From positions 358,206-422,205 of the forward strand of contig JAMLGM010000004.1 of NCBI GenBank assembly GCA_023957975.1: a stretch of 64,000 bases of DNA. Direction: 5' to 3'. A program made the translations under genes and the position numbers. Positions 17,081 through 25,863 of the stretch are shown here, one piece after another. This stretch comes from Microthrixaceae bacterium. GTDB taxonomy: Bacteria; Actinomycetota; Acidimicrobiia; Acidimicrobiales; Microtrichaceae. Position 1 is the stretch's first letter, and each line of letters begins with the position of its first letter. Under the pieces are notes generated by a model that saw only the letters and a program-made list of their open reading frames with translations, was not told the origin of the DNA and made no database searches.

Positions 17081-18303
17081 TCCTCCACCTCGAGGTGCAC
17101 CTCAGTCCCTTCACCAACCACCGGCGTGATCGTCGCCCGTCCGCCGACCCGTTCCATTCGCCCGATCATCGAGTCGCTGATTCCACGACGGTCGGGAGCT
17201 ACCGCGTCGAGATCGAATCCCGCACCGCGGTCATGAATGTAGACGTCGAAACGTCCTTCCGTTCGCTCACAGTACATCGAGATGTCGGCCACTCCGGAGA
17301 ATTTGGCGGCGTTGACGAGCGCCTCGCGTGACGCCAGGAGCGCGGCATCGATCGCCGGGGTGCTCTCACCTTCGCCCACCATCACCAACTCGACGGCGAC
17401 GTAGTAGGCGTCCTCGATCTCGGCTGCGATCCGCTCGGCCCGCCCCCGCCACCCGATGTCCTCCAGCGACGCCACGACCTCGCCGCCGCCGTACAGCCAA
17501 CGCCGCAGCGAGCGCTCCTGTTGGCGGGCAAGCGCAGCCATCGTCGCAGGATCCTCGGAGCGCTTCTGGATGAGCGTGAGCGTCTGCAGCACCGAATCGT
17601 GAAGGTGAGCGGCCACCGCGGCGCGCTCCTGGCCGCGTATCCGCTCGTCTCGCTCGGCCCCGAGTCCGCGGACGAGTCGCACCGCTGCCGGACCCATCAC
17701 GACACCGACGCCGGCGAGCGCAACGGCGAGCGCCAGCCCCGTGTCGCGCAGTTCCGACAGTGACGCACGTTGGCCGAACACGACGGCCAGACCGGCCAGG
17801 GTCATCGCCGCACCGCCGAACACCCGCAGAGCGAGCTGCCCGAACCCGACCGAACGCGACGTCTGAGCGCCGACGCCAGCGCCAGTGCGGTCGCCGACGG
17901 CAGCGCCAGCACCGGGGCGGTCGCCGACGGCCGGTGCACGCCATCCGACCGCAATTCCCATGGCGACGAATGCGACCGGTACCACCAATTCGGGGCGAAC
18001 GCCGGGCCACCACCGCCCGAGTTCCCACACCACCCCGGCCGTGAGCACCGCCACCCCGAGGTCGCGTCCCGCGCTCGGCTCGCGTGGCCCGGCCGCCCGC
18101 TCGGTGCGCAGGCGAAGCCACACACCGAGCGCCGCATACACCACGACGCCGAACCCGCCGGCGACAGCCAACACCACGATGGCTGCACGAACGACGACGA
18201 CCGACACCCCCCAGCAGGCCGCGGTCTGTCCACAGATACCCCAGATCACGGCGTCGCTGTAGGCGGGGGTGTCGGCGAGCGGGTTCGGTTCGAACACGGA
18301 CAT
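17077..18303 (-). CDS. PspC-domain sensor histidine kinase
   Basis: 408 residues. The N-terminus is PspC-like (ICGQTAACWGVSVVVVRAAIVVLAVAGGFG), followed by several more membrane segments. The cytoplasmic part has the HisKA_3 phosphorylation helix AAVAAHLHDSVLQTLTLIQKR with the phospho-accepting His, then an ATPase domain (REALVNAAKFSGVADI as N box, DRGAGFDLD as G box). This architecture is typical of actinobacterial envelope-stress kinases paired with NarL-type regulators. ATG 18303 faces the PspC membrane protein gene. The signal is unknown, probably membrane or wall damage. Confidence 0.9.
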   Translation of the reverse strand: MSVFEPNPLADTPAYSDAVIWGICGQTAACWGVSVVVVRAAIVVLAVAGGFGVVVYAALGVWLRLRTERAAGPREPSAGRDLGVAVLTAGVVWELGRWWPGVRPELVVPVAFVAMGIAVGWRAPAVGDRPGAGAAVGDRTGAGVGAQTSRSVGFGQLALRVFGGAAMTLAGLAVVFGQRASLSELRDTGLALAVALAGVGVVMGPAAVRLVRGLGAERDERIRGQERAAVAAHLHDSVLQTLTLIQKRSEDPATMAALARQQERSLRRWLYGGGEVVASLEDIGWRGRAERIAAEIEDAYYVAVELVMVGEGESTPAIDAALLASREALVNAAKFSGVADISMYCERTEGRFDVYIHDRGAGFDLDAVAPDRRGISDSMIGRMERVGGRATITPVVGEGTEVHLEVEE

Positions 18304-18350
18304 GATTGGCCATGATTGCAGCCGACCGCCGACTCCACATCGGGGACGAA

Positions 18351-18380
18351 CCCTGAGAGGATCTCAGGGTTCCCTCAGGG
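18351..18380. promoter_or_regulatory. Candidate operator in a divergent promoter
   Basis: CCCTGAGA-GGA-TCTCAGGG (18351-18369) is a perfect 8-bp inverted repeat, followed at once by a further CCCTCAGGG palindrome (18372-18380). It lies between the kinase start (18303) and the PspC protein start (18436), so it is a natural binding site for the adjacent response regulator. This is inferred from position and symmetry only. Confidence 0.5.
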
Positions 18381-18435
18381 TCGAACCAGCATTTCCCCGA
18401 TACCGCTACGCGCCGCGATCATCGACGATGACTCC

Positions 18436-20349
18436 ATGACCACCACTCCTCCACCGACTCCTCCGGACATCTCGGCGAGTCCAGCCACCGATCCGCCGCC
18501 CGACCTGCCGACCGACCTGCCGACCGAGCAGCCGACCGACCTGCCGACGGGGTCAGCAACCAACGGCCCCTCCGACGGCCCCTCCGACAGCTCTCCCGAT
18601 AGCCCCGCCGACAGCCTGACCGGCGGCGATCGATCCGACCTTCGCAGTTGGTGGGACTCGCTGTACCGCATCGATACCAACCGCATCCTCGGCGGCGTGT
18701 GCGGCGGGCTGGGCCACCGCTTCGGCCTGCCTCGGTGGCTTGTGATCCTCGGCCTCGTGCTGATCACCATGCTCGGCCCGGGCGTGCCCCTCTATCTCGG
18801 CCTCTGGCTGTTGCTGCCCGACGAGTACGGCCGGCGGATACTCCAGGACTCCCGCTGGCGGGACCTGGCGATCGCCGCCCTCGGCGTGGTCGTCGCGTTC
18901 ACCGCGCTCGGACTGGGCGGCAATCTGTTCTTCCTCAAGGAACTCGGGACGGTCGCGCCGTGGGCGGTCATCCTCGTCGGTATCGGACTGCTGACCCGAC
19001 GGCCCGAGCCGCCGACCGCGTCTCCTCCTCAGTCAACCTCGGCACACCTGTCCGAGTCGCAGGCCGTCTCCACCACGATGGCTTCGACGGCGACAGCGGC
19101 AGCGACACCACCCAAGGCGCCAACACTCCGCGGATCTGGCGAACCCCGGAAGCGCCGGACCTATCGCACCCCCGTCGTCGGCCCGTTCACGTGGTGTGTC
19201 GCGCTCATCGCCGCGGCGCTGCTCGGACTCGTCGCACTCGGCGATCCACGTTCGATCGGCCCGGGGGTGATCGTCGCTGCCGTCACGATCGTGTTCGGCG
19301 CGGGGCTCGTCCTCAGTGCATTTCGCGGGCGAGCACGTGGTCTCGTCCTTCCGGCCTTGGCGGGAATCTGTCTACTCCTCGGAATCGGAGTGATCGACCT
19401 GCGCGCCGACACGTTCCTGAGCGCGGTCGACGTGCGCTATGTGACCCAGGAGGAGTTACCGCGGCGCGTCGAATCCGGATGGGGCCGCACGCGGGTGGAC
19501 CTGTCCACACTCGAACTGCAGTCGGACACGTCGATCGACATCGAAGCTCCCGCCGGAATCACGACCGTCGTCCTCCCGGCCGCCGCGAACTCCGAGGTCC
19601 ACGTCGATATCGGTGCCGGCGATGTTCGTCGTTACGGCGCGCTGCCCATGAACGATGACCTGCGACGGTGGGCCACCTCGAGCCCGCTTCCCTCGACGGG
19701 GGATCCGATCGATACCGATCGAGCGAGCCGCCTGTCCGATCAGTATGCGATTGCCGAGGTCGCGATCGCGACCAGAGACTCGACGATGTCGGTCGACACC
19801 GGCTCGGATCACACCCTCGTCGTCAACATCTCGCTCGGGGCCGGCGAGGTCCGCGTCATCGAACCGGTGTGGGCCAGCGTGCCGACGTCGGTGATGACCC
19901 CGCAGCGGGCGTGTCTCGCTGCGGTCGGGGCCGACGCTGAGATCGGCGCCACCGCGGAAGGCGGCGCCACCTCGGAAGCGGTCACCGACGATGAGATGGT
20001 CGCCGTGCCGTGCACCTCAGTCGAGGACCCGGCGTCGCTGGTGCCCGCCTGCTATGACCGCTTCACTGGGTGGCTCGCGGACTGTGCAGTGCCTCGAGAC
20101 CAATGGACCGACGTGGTGCCCGCGTGTTTCAACTGGGAGACCAACATCGTGACCTGTGAAGAGGTCGGCGTGTCGACAGGGCTCGGCTTCTCTTCCGGTG
20201 CCACACCGCCGACCGACGCGGTTCCACAGACCGAGGTGGTTCCGCCGACCGAGGTGGTTCCGCCGACCGAGGTGGAACCCAATCCGGCGTCCGTGCCGGA
20301 CTCTTCTCTCGATGCCACGGGCGGCACCCAGCCGGAAGGAACGAACTGA
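18436..20349 (+). CDS. PspC-domain membrane protein with cysteine-paired C-terminus
   Basis: 637 residues from ATG 18436. A disordered Pro/Thr/Asp/Ser-rich segment (~1-60, with repeated PTDLP) precedes the PspC domain (RIDTNRILGGVCGGLGHRFG, then RWLVILGLVLITML and LGLWLLLPDEYGR). More membrane segments follow to about residue 350, then an exported C-terminal region. There VVPACYDRFTGWLADC and VVPACFNWETNIVTC are two similar Cys-pair repeats, and the tail is PPTEV repeats. PspC proteins act in membrane-stress sensing. Divergence from the PspC kinase operon suggests it is the regulated target or a partner of the sensor. Confidence 0.85.
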   Translation: MTTTPPPTPPDISASPATDPPPDLPTDLPTEQPTDLPTGSATNGPSDGPSDSSPDSPADSLTGGDRSDLRSWWDSLYRIDTNRILGGVCGGLGHRFGLPRWLVILGLVLITMLGPGVPLYLGLWLLLPDEYGRRILQDSRWRDLAIAALGVVVAFTALGLGGNLFFLKELGTVAPWAVILVGIGLLTRRPEPPTASPPQSTSAHLSESQAVSTTMASTATAAATPPKAPTLRGSGEPRKRRTYRTPVVGPFTWCVALIAAALLGLVALGDPRSIGPGVIVAAVTIVFGAGLVLSAFRGRARGLVLPALAGICLLLGIGVIDLRADTFLSAVDVRYVTQEELPRRVESGWGRTRVDLSTLELQSDTSIDIEAPAGITTVVLPAAANSEVHVDIGAGDVRRYGALPMNDDLRRWATSSPLPSTGDPIDTDRASRLSDQYAIAEVAIATRDSTMSVDTGSDHTLVVNISLGAGEVRVIEPVWASVPTSVMTPQRACLAAVGADAEIGATAEGGATSEAVTDDEMVAVPCTSVEDPASLVPACYDRFTGWLADCAVPRDQWTDVVPACFNWETNIVTCEEVGVSTGLGFSSGATPPTDAVPQTEVVPPTEVVPPTEVEPNPASVPDSSLDATGGTQPEGTN

Positions 20350-20576
20350 TGAAACGTCATCCCCTCGACGCGATCGCGCTGATCGCCGGCCTCCTCACGA
20401 TCGGCTTCGGCCTGTTGGGACTCGCCCACCAACTCGGTGCGTTTCCACTCGGCCCGGGCGGTGTCGCACTGGCCATCTGTCTCGCTGTCGGGTTCGGCGG
20501 AATCGGACTGCTGGTGCTCGCTCCCAAGACCCGCCCCGACGTCTCGGATCCCCGCCTTTCCACACGCGGCCGCTGA
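20349..20576 (+). CDS. Small two-helix membrane protein
   Basis: 75 residues with two transmembrane helices (AIALIAGLLTIGFGLLGLAHQL and VALAICLAVGFGGIGLLVLA) and a short basic tail. The ATG shares its A with the stop of the PspC protein (TGATG), so translation is coupled. It probably assists the PspC protein. I recognise no specific family. Confidence 0.7.
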   Translation: MKRHPLDAIALIAGLLTIGFGLLGLAHQLGAFPLGPGGVALAICLAVGFGGIGLLVLAPKTRPDVSDPRLSTRGR

Positions 20577-20617
20577 CGCCACCGGCGGCCCGACGACCGA
20601 TCGGTACAATCGCTGCC

Positions 20618-21496
20618 ATGGCCGATTCCTCAACGTTGCCCGCCCGAGTCGAGTTCACCGTGACCGACGAGGGGCCGGGCACCGAGACGATGACGCTGGT
20701 GGGCGACGCCTACGGCGATCCGTCCGGACAGCCGGTGGTGCTGTTGCACGGTGGGGGTCAGACCCGACACTCGTGGGGCAACACCGCGGCGAGCATCGCT
20801 CACGACGGCTGGCGCGCGTACGCCGTGGACATGCGCGGCCACGGCGAGAGCGGCTACTCCCCCAGCGGCGCGTACACCGCCTCGCGATTCGGCCACGACC
20901 TCGTCGCCATCGCGTCACACCTCGACTCGAAGCCGGTCGTCGTCGGAGCGAGCCTGGGAGGCCTCGCCGGCTTGCTCGCCGCGGGCTCCTACTCCCCCGA
21001 CTCCTTCGCCGCGCTCGTGCTCGTCGACATCACGCCGCGCCCGGAGACCGTGGGGGTGAATCGTGTTGTCGGGTTCATGTTGGACCGGGCGGAGGAAGGA
21101 TTCGCGACCCTCGATGAGGCGGCCGATGCCGTTGGGCGCTACAACCCTCACCGCCCCCGGCCGACCGACCTGTCGGGCCTGCGAAAGAATCTTCGCCTCG
21201 GCGAGGACGGCCGGTGGCGCTGGCACTGGGACCCGGCGTTGTTCAATTCCCAGAATGGTCTCGCCGGGGTTCAGGAGCCGGGGCAGTTCCAGCGCGCGGC
21301 GGAGGCACTGGCGATTCCGACGCTGCTCGTTCGGGGCCGACAGAGCGACCTGGTCAGCCCCGAATCCGCACAGGAGTTCCTGGCGACGGTTCCGCACGCC
21401 GAATTCGTCGATGTGTCAGGTGCCGGGCACATGGTCGCCGGCGACCGCAACGACCGCTTCTGCGACGCCGTCAGCGAGTTCCTGTCACGCCGCTGA
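20618..21496 (+). CDS. Alpha/beta hydrolase
   Basis: 292 residues from ATG 20618. It has the oxyanion-hole segment VVLLHGGGQTRHSW, the nucleophile elbow GASLGG (Ser), an Asp-bearing strand PTLLVRGRQSDLV and the catalytic His in VSGAGHMVAGD. Full-length single-domain hydrolase of the epoxide-hydrolase/esterase type. The substrate cannot be predicted. It follows the small membrane protein by 41 bp and may be in the same transcript. Confidence 0.85.
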   Translation: MADSSTLPARVEFTVTDEGPGTETMTLVGDAYGDPSGQPVVLLHGGGQTRHSWGNTAASIAHDGWRAYAVDMRGHGESGYSPSGAYTASRFGHDLVAIASHLDSKPVVVGASLGGLAGLLAAGSYSPDSFAALVLVDITPRPETVGVNRVVGFMLDRAEEGFATLDEAADAVGRYNPHRPRPTDLSGLRKNLRLGEDGRWRWHWDPALFNSQNGLAGVQEPGQFQRAAEALAIPTLLVRGRQSDLVSPESAQEFLATVPHAEFVDVSGAGHMVAGDRNDRFCDAVSEFLSRR

Positions 21497-21562
21497 CCCA
21501 CCGATGGCGCGCTGCTGGCGCGCAGCCCGGGCTCGGGTAGGTGAAATTACCCACACAATAAT

Positions 21563-21578
21563 TCGAACACGTGTTCTG
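21563..21578. promoter_or_regulatory. SOS-box-like palindrome 1
   Basis: TCGAACACGTGTTCTG carries GAAC-N4-GTTC, the core of the actinobacterial LexA box (TCGAAC-N4-GTTCGA), with a full left half-site. It lies 21 bp before the DUF222/HNH start, near a possible -10 (GATACT). Confidence 0.6.
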
Positions 21579-21590
21579 GTTCCTGATACT

Positions 21591-21606
21591 CTGAACACAT
21601 GTTCGA
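21591..21606. promoter_or_regulatory. SOS-box-like palindrome 2, containing the start codon
   Basis: CTGAACACATGTTCGA has GAAC-N4-GTTC with a full right half-site. The ATG start codon of the DUF222/HNH gene (21599-21601) lies inside it. Its centre is 28 bp from that of the first box. Confidence 0.6.
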
Positions 21607-23228
21607 TCTTCTCACCTCACCTGAAGCCGAGGGCGTGCCCGGCGGATACGTCGAGGGACCGCCCACCGCGGCCGAAGTCGCGCGGATCGCCGCGATCAAC
21701 GCGTGGCACGACGAATACGACGAACTCGAAGCCGAGGTACGAACCCTGGCCGGCGAAATCAACGCGGCTCACGCCCGCCTGGCCACCAAGGTCGCCACGA
21801 TGACCTCAGATCCCCGCTACAACCTCGCCGGCGATTGGCGTTCGGTCACCCACTGGCTGATCGTGAACTGCGGCATGACCCGCTACATGGCCCAACTGGT
21901 CGCCCAAGTCGCCGAATCGGTCACCGACAACTCCATGCCCACCGTGATGGGCTTGGCACACGACGGCGCCATCTCCCTCGGCATGGCCGCGCTAGCAGCA
22001 CGCGTCGCCTGCCCCGAAAACGAACAAGCCCTCGCCGGCATCGCCACCACCGCCACCACCACCCAAGCCGCCCGAGCGTTCGGCTGGTACCGCAAACTCA
22101 AACCAGGCATCGACGACCAGACCCCAGACGACCAGGAGCCCACCGACGACGAGACACCCGACGACGACGACGAGACACCCGACGACGAGAGGGCATCCGG
22201 CGACGAGCGTCCGGCCGGCTCGGCTCAAGGCGGCACGGCGGTTCCCACCCCCGACACCCCCGACGCGACCCACGACGACGAAACCTACTGGCGGACCTGG
22301 ACCGACGAACACGGACGCTGGAGAGTCAACGGCCGAGCCCCAGTCGAACTCGGAGCCCTACTCGACGAAGCCTTCGAAGCCGCCCGCCGCAGCGCACAAC
22401 GCCACGGAACAACCAAAACCCACAACAACACCGACAGCGACAGTACTCACAACACCGCCGCCGGGGACCAACCTGCCAGCGAGGACCCACGCGACAGCCG
22501 GGCACCCGCGGGCGAACGCACCGCGATCGCGTCGAACTACCTGATCCTGTACCACCTCGCCCGAATGGTCATCGACTCAGCACAAACCGACCGATTGACC
22601 CGCGAAGGAAACGAACCGTTCTGCGTGAACGTCCTCGTCGACATCGACACCCTCGTCACCCAACGCCTCCGACCCGACTCGGTCGCAACCCTGCTCAACG
22701 GCACCGAACTCACCCCAACAGTGGTCGCCATGTTGGCCCAAGCCGGAACCCTGCAACTGCTCTGGCACCAAAGCGGTGTCCCCATCAAGGTCGGCACCGA
22801 ACAACGTTTCGCGACCCCAACCCAACGAAGCGCTACGTGCCCAATACGGCGGATGCGCAGTCCCAGGATGTGGCCAAACACGATTCCTGCACTACCACCA
22901 CGTCCAGCCCTACCCCCACGGCCCAACCGATCTCGACAACCTGGTACCAATCTGCTCGTTCCACCACCGCCGCATCCACAGCGGTCACCTCAACGCGGCC
23001 ATCGTCGACGGACACGCACAATTCCACGACGAACGTGGACGCCTCCTCGGCAACACCATGGCCCAACACGCACTCAACGCCACCACACCACCAACCGAAC
23101 ACAGCTTGCGGAACCGCATCGACAACATCGACATCGACAAATACACCGCCAAACCCGCCGGCGCCGGCGCACCACTCACCTCATGGGCACTCTCGGTCTG
23201 GGTCGAAGCCCTTCTCGGCCAACCCTAA
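21599..23228 (+). pseudogene. DUF222/HNH endonuclease (13E12-type), frameshifted
   Basis: The N-terminal DUF222 part runs from ATG 21599 (LAGDWRSVTHWLIVNCGMTRY, ARAFGWYRKLKPG, then an acidic low-complexity insert rich in PDD/DDE, then NYLILYHLARMVIDSAQTD) to about 22830. The HNH domain (GGCAVPGCGQTR, HYHHVQPYPHGPTDLDNLVPIC, HHRRIHSG) continues in another frame to TAA-type stop at 23228. Restoring two bases at the GCGC of 22830-22833 would give QRSALRA, matching QRAALAA in the intact homologue at the end of the window, so a lost GC dinucleotide is likely. A sequencing error cannot be excluded. The family is multicopy and some mycobacterial members are SOS-regulated. Confidence 0.85.
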
Positions 23229-23304
23229 AAACCTCGGCAAACACGGCCACAGAGCCGCCCACGCGCCGGCCGGCCGACCGACCGACCGGCCGATCAGTGC
23301 GGGC

Positions 23305-24723
23305 TCAGCGGAACACGAACCTCACGATGCGCTCCTTCCAACCCCCGTACGGGGCGTAGAGCAATGGCATGTCCGGACGGGTCTTCTTTCGAACGACCGA
23401 CTTGTGGTGGCTGAACGCGTCGAAGCCGGTGCGGCCGTGATACGCCCCCATCCCCGATGGACCCACTCCGCCGAACGGCAACCCGTCGGGGAGGATGTGC
23501 ACGACCGCATGGTTCACACAAGCACCTCCGGAGCTCGTGCGTCGAAGCAGCAGGTCGGCCGTGGTCGACGACTGGGTGAACACATACAGCGCCAGCGGCT
23601 TCGGTCGAGCGTTGACGAACTCGATCGCCTCGTCGACCGACACCACCGACACGATCGGCAGGACCGGCCCGAAGATCTCCTCGGTCATCAGGTTCGACTC
23701 GAGGTCCGGATCGACGATCACGGTTGGCGCCAGGTATTTCGTCGCCTGGTCATGATCCCCACCCACCACCGTGGTCCCGCCACCGCCGGACACCAATCCG
23801 ACGAGCCGGTCGAGGTGCCGCGGCGAGATGATGCGACCGAGATCGCTGCTCTGTTTAGGATCGGCACCGAAGAAGGTGCGAATAGCGTCGACCACCAGAT
23901 CGACGAAGCGATCCTTCACCGTCTCATCGACCAGCACGTAGTCGGGGGCGATGCAGGTCTGGCCGGCGTTCATGAACTTCGCCCACACGATGCGCTTCGC
24001 AGCGATGGCGAGATCCGCGTCGGCCGCGACGATCGTCGGGCTCTTTCCGCCGAGTTCGAGGGTGACCGGCGTGAGGTGTTTGGCCGCCGCGGTCATCACC
24101 ACGCGGCCGACATTGGTGGATCCGGTGAAGAAGATGTGATCGAAGGGTTCCTCGAGCAATGCCGTGGTCTCGGGCACTCCCCCTTCCACCACCACGACGG
24201 CGTCATCGTCGAGGTACTGCGGGATCAGGCGGGCCAACACCGCGGCGCTCGCCGGGGCCAGTTCGGACGGCTTGGCAACCACCGCGTTGCCCGCAGCGAG
24301 CGCGGCGGCCATCGGTTCAAGCAGCAGCTGAACCGGATAGTTCCACGGGGCGATCACCAGCGCCACGCCGAGCGGCTCTTTGATGATCTCAGCGGTTCCC
24401 GGCTGGCTGAGTAGGCCGGGGCTCACCTTTTCGGTGCGGGCCCACTGCTCGAAGTGCTTCAGCACGTGTTTGATCTGCAGGCGGGCGTGTCCGATGTCAG
24501 CCGAGAACGCCTCAAGCACGGGCCGGCCAAGATCCGAGACGATGGCGTCGACGAAGTCCTGCTCGTGGACCTTGAGCATCTGAAGCATTCCCTCAAGCTG
24601 ACGACGCCGCCACGTCATCGGCCGGGTGCGGCCGCTGTTGAACGTCGCCCGCACCCCGTCCACCAATTCCGTGAACGACGGCGTGGCTGCAGTGGTCGAT
24701 GGGGTGGATTCGAGATTGGTCAT
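23305..24723 (-). CDS. Aldehyde dehydrogenase, class 3 type
   Basis: 472 residues from ATG 24723. ALDH oxidises aldehydes to acids with NAD(P)+. Visible are the cofactor/active-site segments APWNYPVQLLLEPMAAALAAGN, FTGSTNVG, the catalytic Glu in LELGGKSPT and catalytic Cys in NAGQTCIAPDYV, and the C-terminal LPFGGVGPSGMGAYHG and FDAFSHHKSV. The last two and the missing N-terminal extension mark the membrane-associated fatty-aldehyde (ALDH3/FALDH) branch. The C-terminus ends in a basic RIVRFVFR. It is convergent with the HNH pseudogene. Start codons further upstream are in frame but give no family sequence. Confidence 0.9.
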   Translation of the reverse strand: MTNLESTPSTTAATPSFTELVDGVRATFNSGRTRPMTWRRRQLEGMLQMLKVHEQDFVDAIVSDLGRPVLEAFSADIGHARLQIKHVLKHFEQWARTEKVSPGLLSQPGTAEIIKEPLGVALVIAPWNYPVQLLLEPMAAALAAGNAVVAKPSELAPASAAVLARLIPQYLDDDAVVVVEGGVPETTALLEEPFDHIFFTGSTNVGRVVMTAAAKHLTPVTLELGGKSPTIVAADADLAIAAKRIVWAKFMNAGQTCIAPDYVLVDETVKDRFVDLVVDAIRTFFGADPKQSSDLGRIISPRHLDRLVGLVSGGGGTTVVGGDHDQATKYLAPTVIVDPDLESNLMTEEIFGPVLPIVSVVSVDEAIEFVNARPKPLALYVFTQSSTTADLLLRRTSSGGACVNHAVVHILPDGLPFGGVGPSGMGAYHGRTGFDAFSHHKSVVRKKTRPDMPLLYAPYGGWKERIVRFVFR

Positions 24724-24806
24724 GGATGCCCCTGCGCTAGATGCCCGAAAGTGACTGTCCGGCTTGAGGGCAACGTTACTCCTCGGCGCACCTGGTCCTA
24801 GAAACC

Positions 24807-24839
24807 CCGGATCCCCGCAGCTGAGACCGCGGGGACCGG
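24807..24839. terminator. GC-rich hairpin, possible terminator
   Basis: CCGG-A-TCCCCGC (24807-24818) pairs with GCGGGGA-CCGG (24829-24839) around a ten-base loop, with one bulged A. It lies ~150 bp beyond the lipoprotein gene's stop (24990) on the minus strand and is followed there only by TTTC, so termination would be weak. An mRNA leader of the dehydrogenase is the alternative. Confidence 0.35.
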
Positions 24840-24903
24840 AGATGGGCAATTTGGTTTGCGCGAGACAGCACTCGGCAGCATTCGGCCGCGCCCACCCGTG
24901 CTC

Positions 24904-24933
24904 AGCAGCGTCAAGCAGCGTCAAGCAGCGTCA
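24904..24933. repeat. 10-bp tandem repeat, three copies
   Basis: AGCAGCGTCA repeated three times in the 266-bp gene-free stretch between the lipoprotein and aldehyde dehydrogenase genes. No other feature beyond the hairpin at 24807 is seen there. Confidence 0.75.
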
Positions 24934-24989
24934 AACGGGGTCGAGTGCGCGCTGGCGAAGCTCAGGGGTTGAGCCGATCGAGGATCAGA

Positions 24990-25721
24990 TCACTCTGCGC
25001 CGCACGCAGCGCCGAGCGTGCCGAGTTCGCCGAGGAATGCCTCGTCCATCGTGGTGAACGCATCGAAGAGTTCGCTCGCTGAGCGGCTTTCCGAAAGCCC
25101 GTTGAAGATGCAGGTCGCGGCATCGCTGCTCAGCCCCTCCTCCTCAAGCGCGGGAATGAACATGGCGGCGAGTTCGTCCTGGGAGATGCAGGCTCCGAAG
25201 GCAGCGCTCGCCATCTCTTCGAACCCGGCTTCATCCACCGAGTCCATCTGGAACATCATGGCGCCCACGCCACCGAAATGGTCGACCATGTTGTTGGCCA
25301 TACATGTAGCGGTCTCGTCGGACAGATCCGACATGCCTTCCTCGGCGAAACCGGCGAGCAGGACATCGGTGAGCACGCTCGGGTCGACGCACTCGTCGAC
25401 GGCGTCGCTGAACGCCGCGGCGTCGCCCTCGTTCAGTTCGGCGAGTTCGAACTCCGCGTTGCCGAGAATCAGGTCGTGGCCTTCCTCGGAAATGTTGGGG
25501 AACAACGATCCGGCGATGCATTCGAGCGATTCGTCATCCAGGCCTCCGTCGTTGCTGTCGATCAGCGCGGCGGTGAACTCGGCCTGGCCATCGGCGGGCG
25601 CCTCGGTCGTCGTCGTGGCGTCCTCCGCCTTGGAGATCGACGAGTCGTCGGAGCCTCCGCAGCCGGAAAGTGCGAGCGAGGCCACCGCGAAGGCAGCGAC
25701 AAGTGGACGGATGGTGGTCAT
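24990..25721 (-). CDS. Lipoprotein with three cysteine-paired repeats
   Basis: 243 residues. Signal peptide with lipobox ALSGC at residues ~17-21, then a Ser/Thr linker. The mature part is acidic and falls into three repeats of about 65 residues. Each starts with a Cys motif (LDDESLECIAGSL, LSDETATCMANNM, LSSDAATCIFNGL) and ends with a second Cys (VDECVDPSVL, FGACISQDEL, LGAACGAE). One disulfide per repeat is a reasonable inference. The motif is nearly the same as LSDGEANCMYDNL in the lipoprotein at 511-1764. No known domain name comes to mind. It is predicted to sit on the outer face of the membrane. Confidence 0.8.
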   Translation of the reverse strand: MTTIRPLVAAFAVASLALSGCGGSDDSSISKAEDATTTTEAPADGQAEFTAALIDSNDGGLDDESLECIAGSLFPNISEEGHDLILGNAEFELAELNEGDAAAFSDAVDECVDPSVLTDVLLAGFAEEGMSDLSDETATCMANNMVDHFGGVGAMMFQMDSVDEAGFEEMASAAFGACISQDELAAMFIPALEEEGLSSDAATCIFNGLSESRSASELFDAFTTMDEAFLGELGTLGAACGAE

Positions 25722-25793
25722 AGGGCTCCTCGGGGAAGAAACATCATGGTGATTCGCCTCACCCTATCGTCGGCTCGCGCAAAACCACCCCGG

Positions 25794-25832
25794 CACATCG
25801 ACCGCGCACATCGACCGCGCACATCGACCGCG
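25794..25832. repeat. 13-bp tandem repeat, three copies
   Basis: CACATCGACCGCG is repeated three times at 25794-25806, 25807-25819 and 25820-25832, about 30 bp upstream of the J-domain gene and within the divergent promoter region. Confidence 0.85.
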
Positions 25833-25863
25833 TCGGCATCTCCGCACAGCTACGTTCGCGGAG

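Noticed and set aside
22824..22840. Programmed frameshift in the DUF222/HNH gene
   Set aside because: No slippery heptamer or downstream structure is evident, and the homologue at 63.2 kb has both domains in one frame; a 2-base loss explains it more simply.
21599..23228. Mobile element or intein
   Set aside because: HNH domain belongs to the DUF222 architecture; no terminal repeats, splice motifs or transposase are seen.
21703..24414. 903-codon plus-strand open frame
   Set aside because: It runs through the DUF222 gene in another frame and then antisense through the aldehyde dehydrogenase; both of those have clear family motifs.
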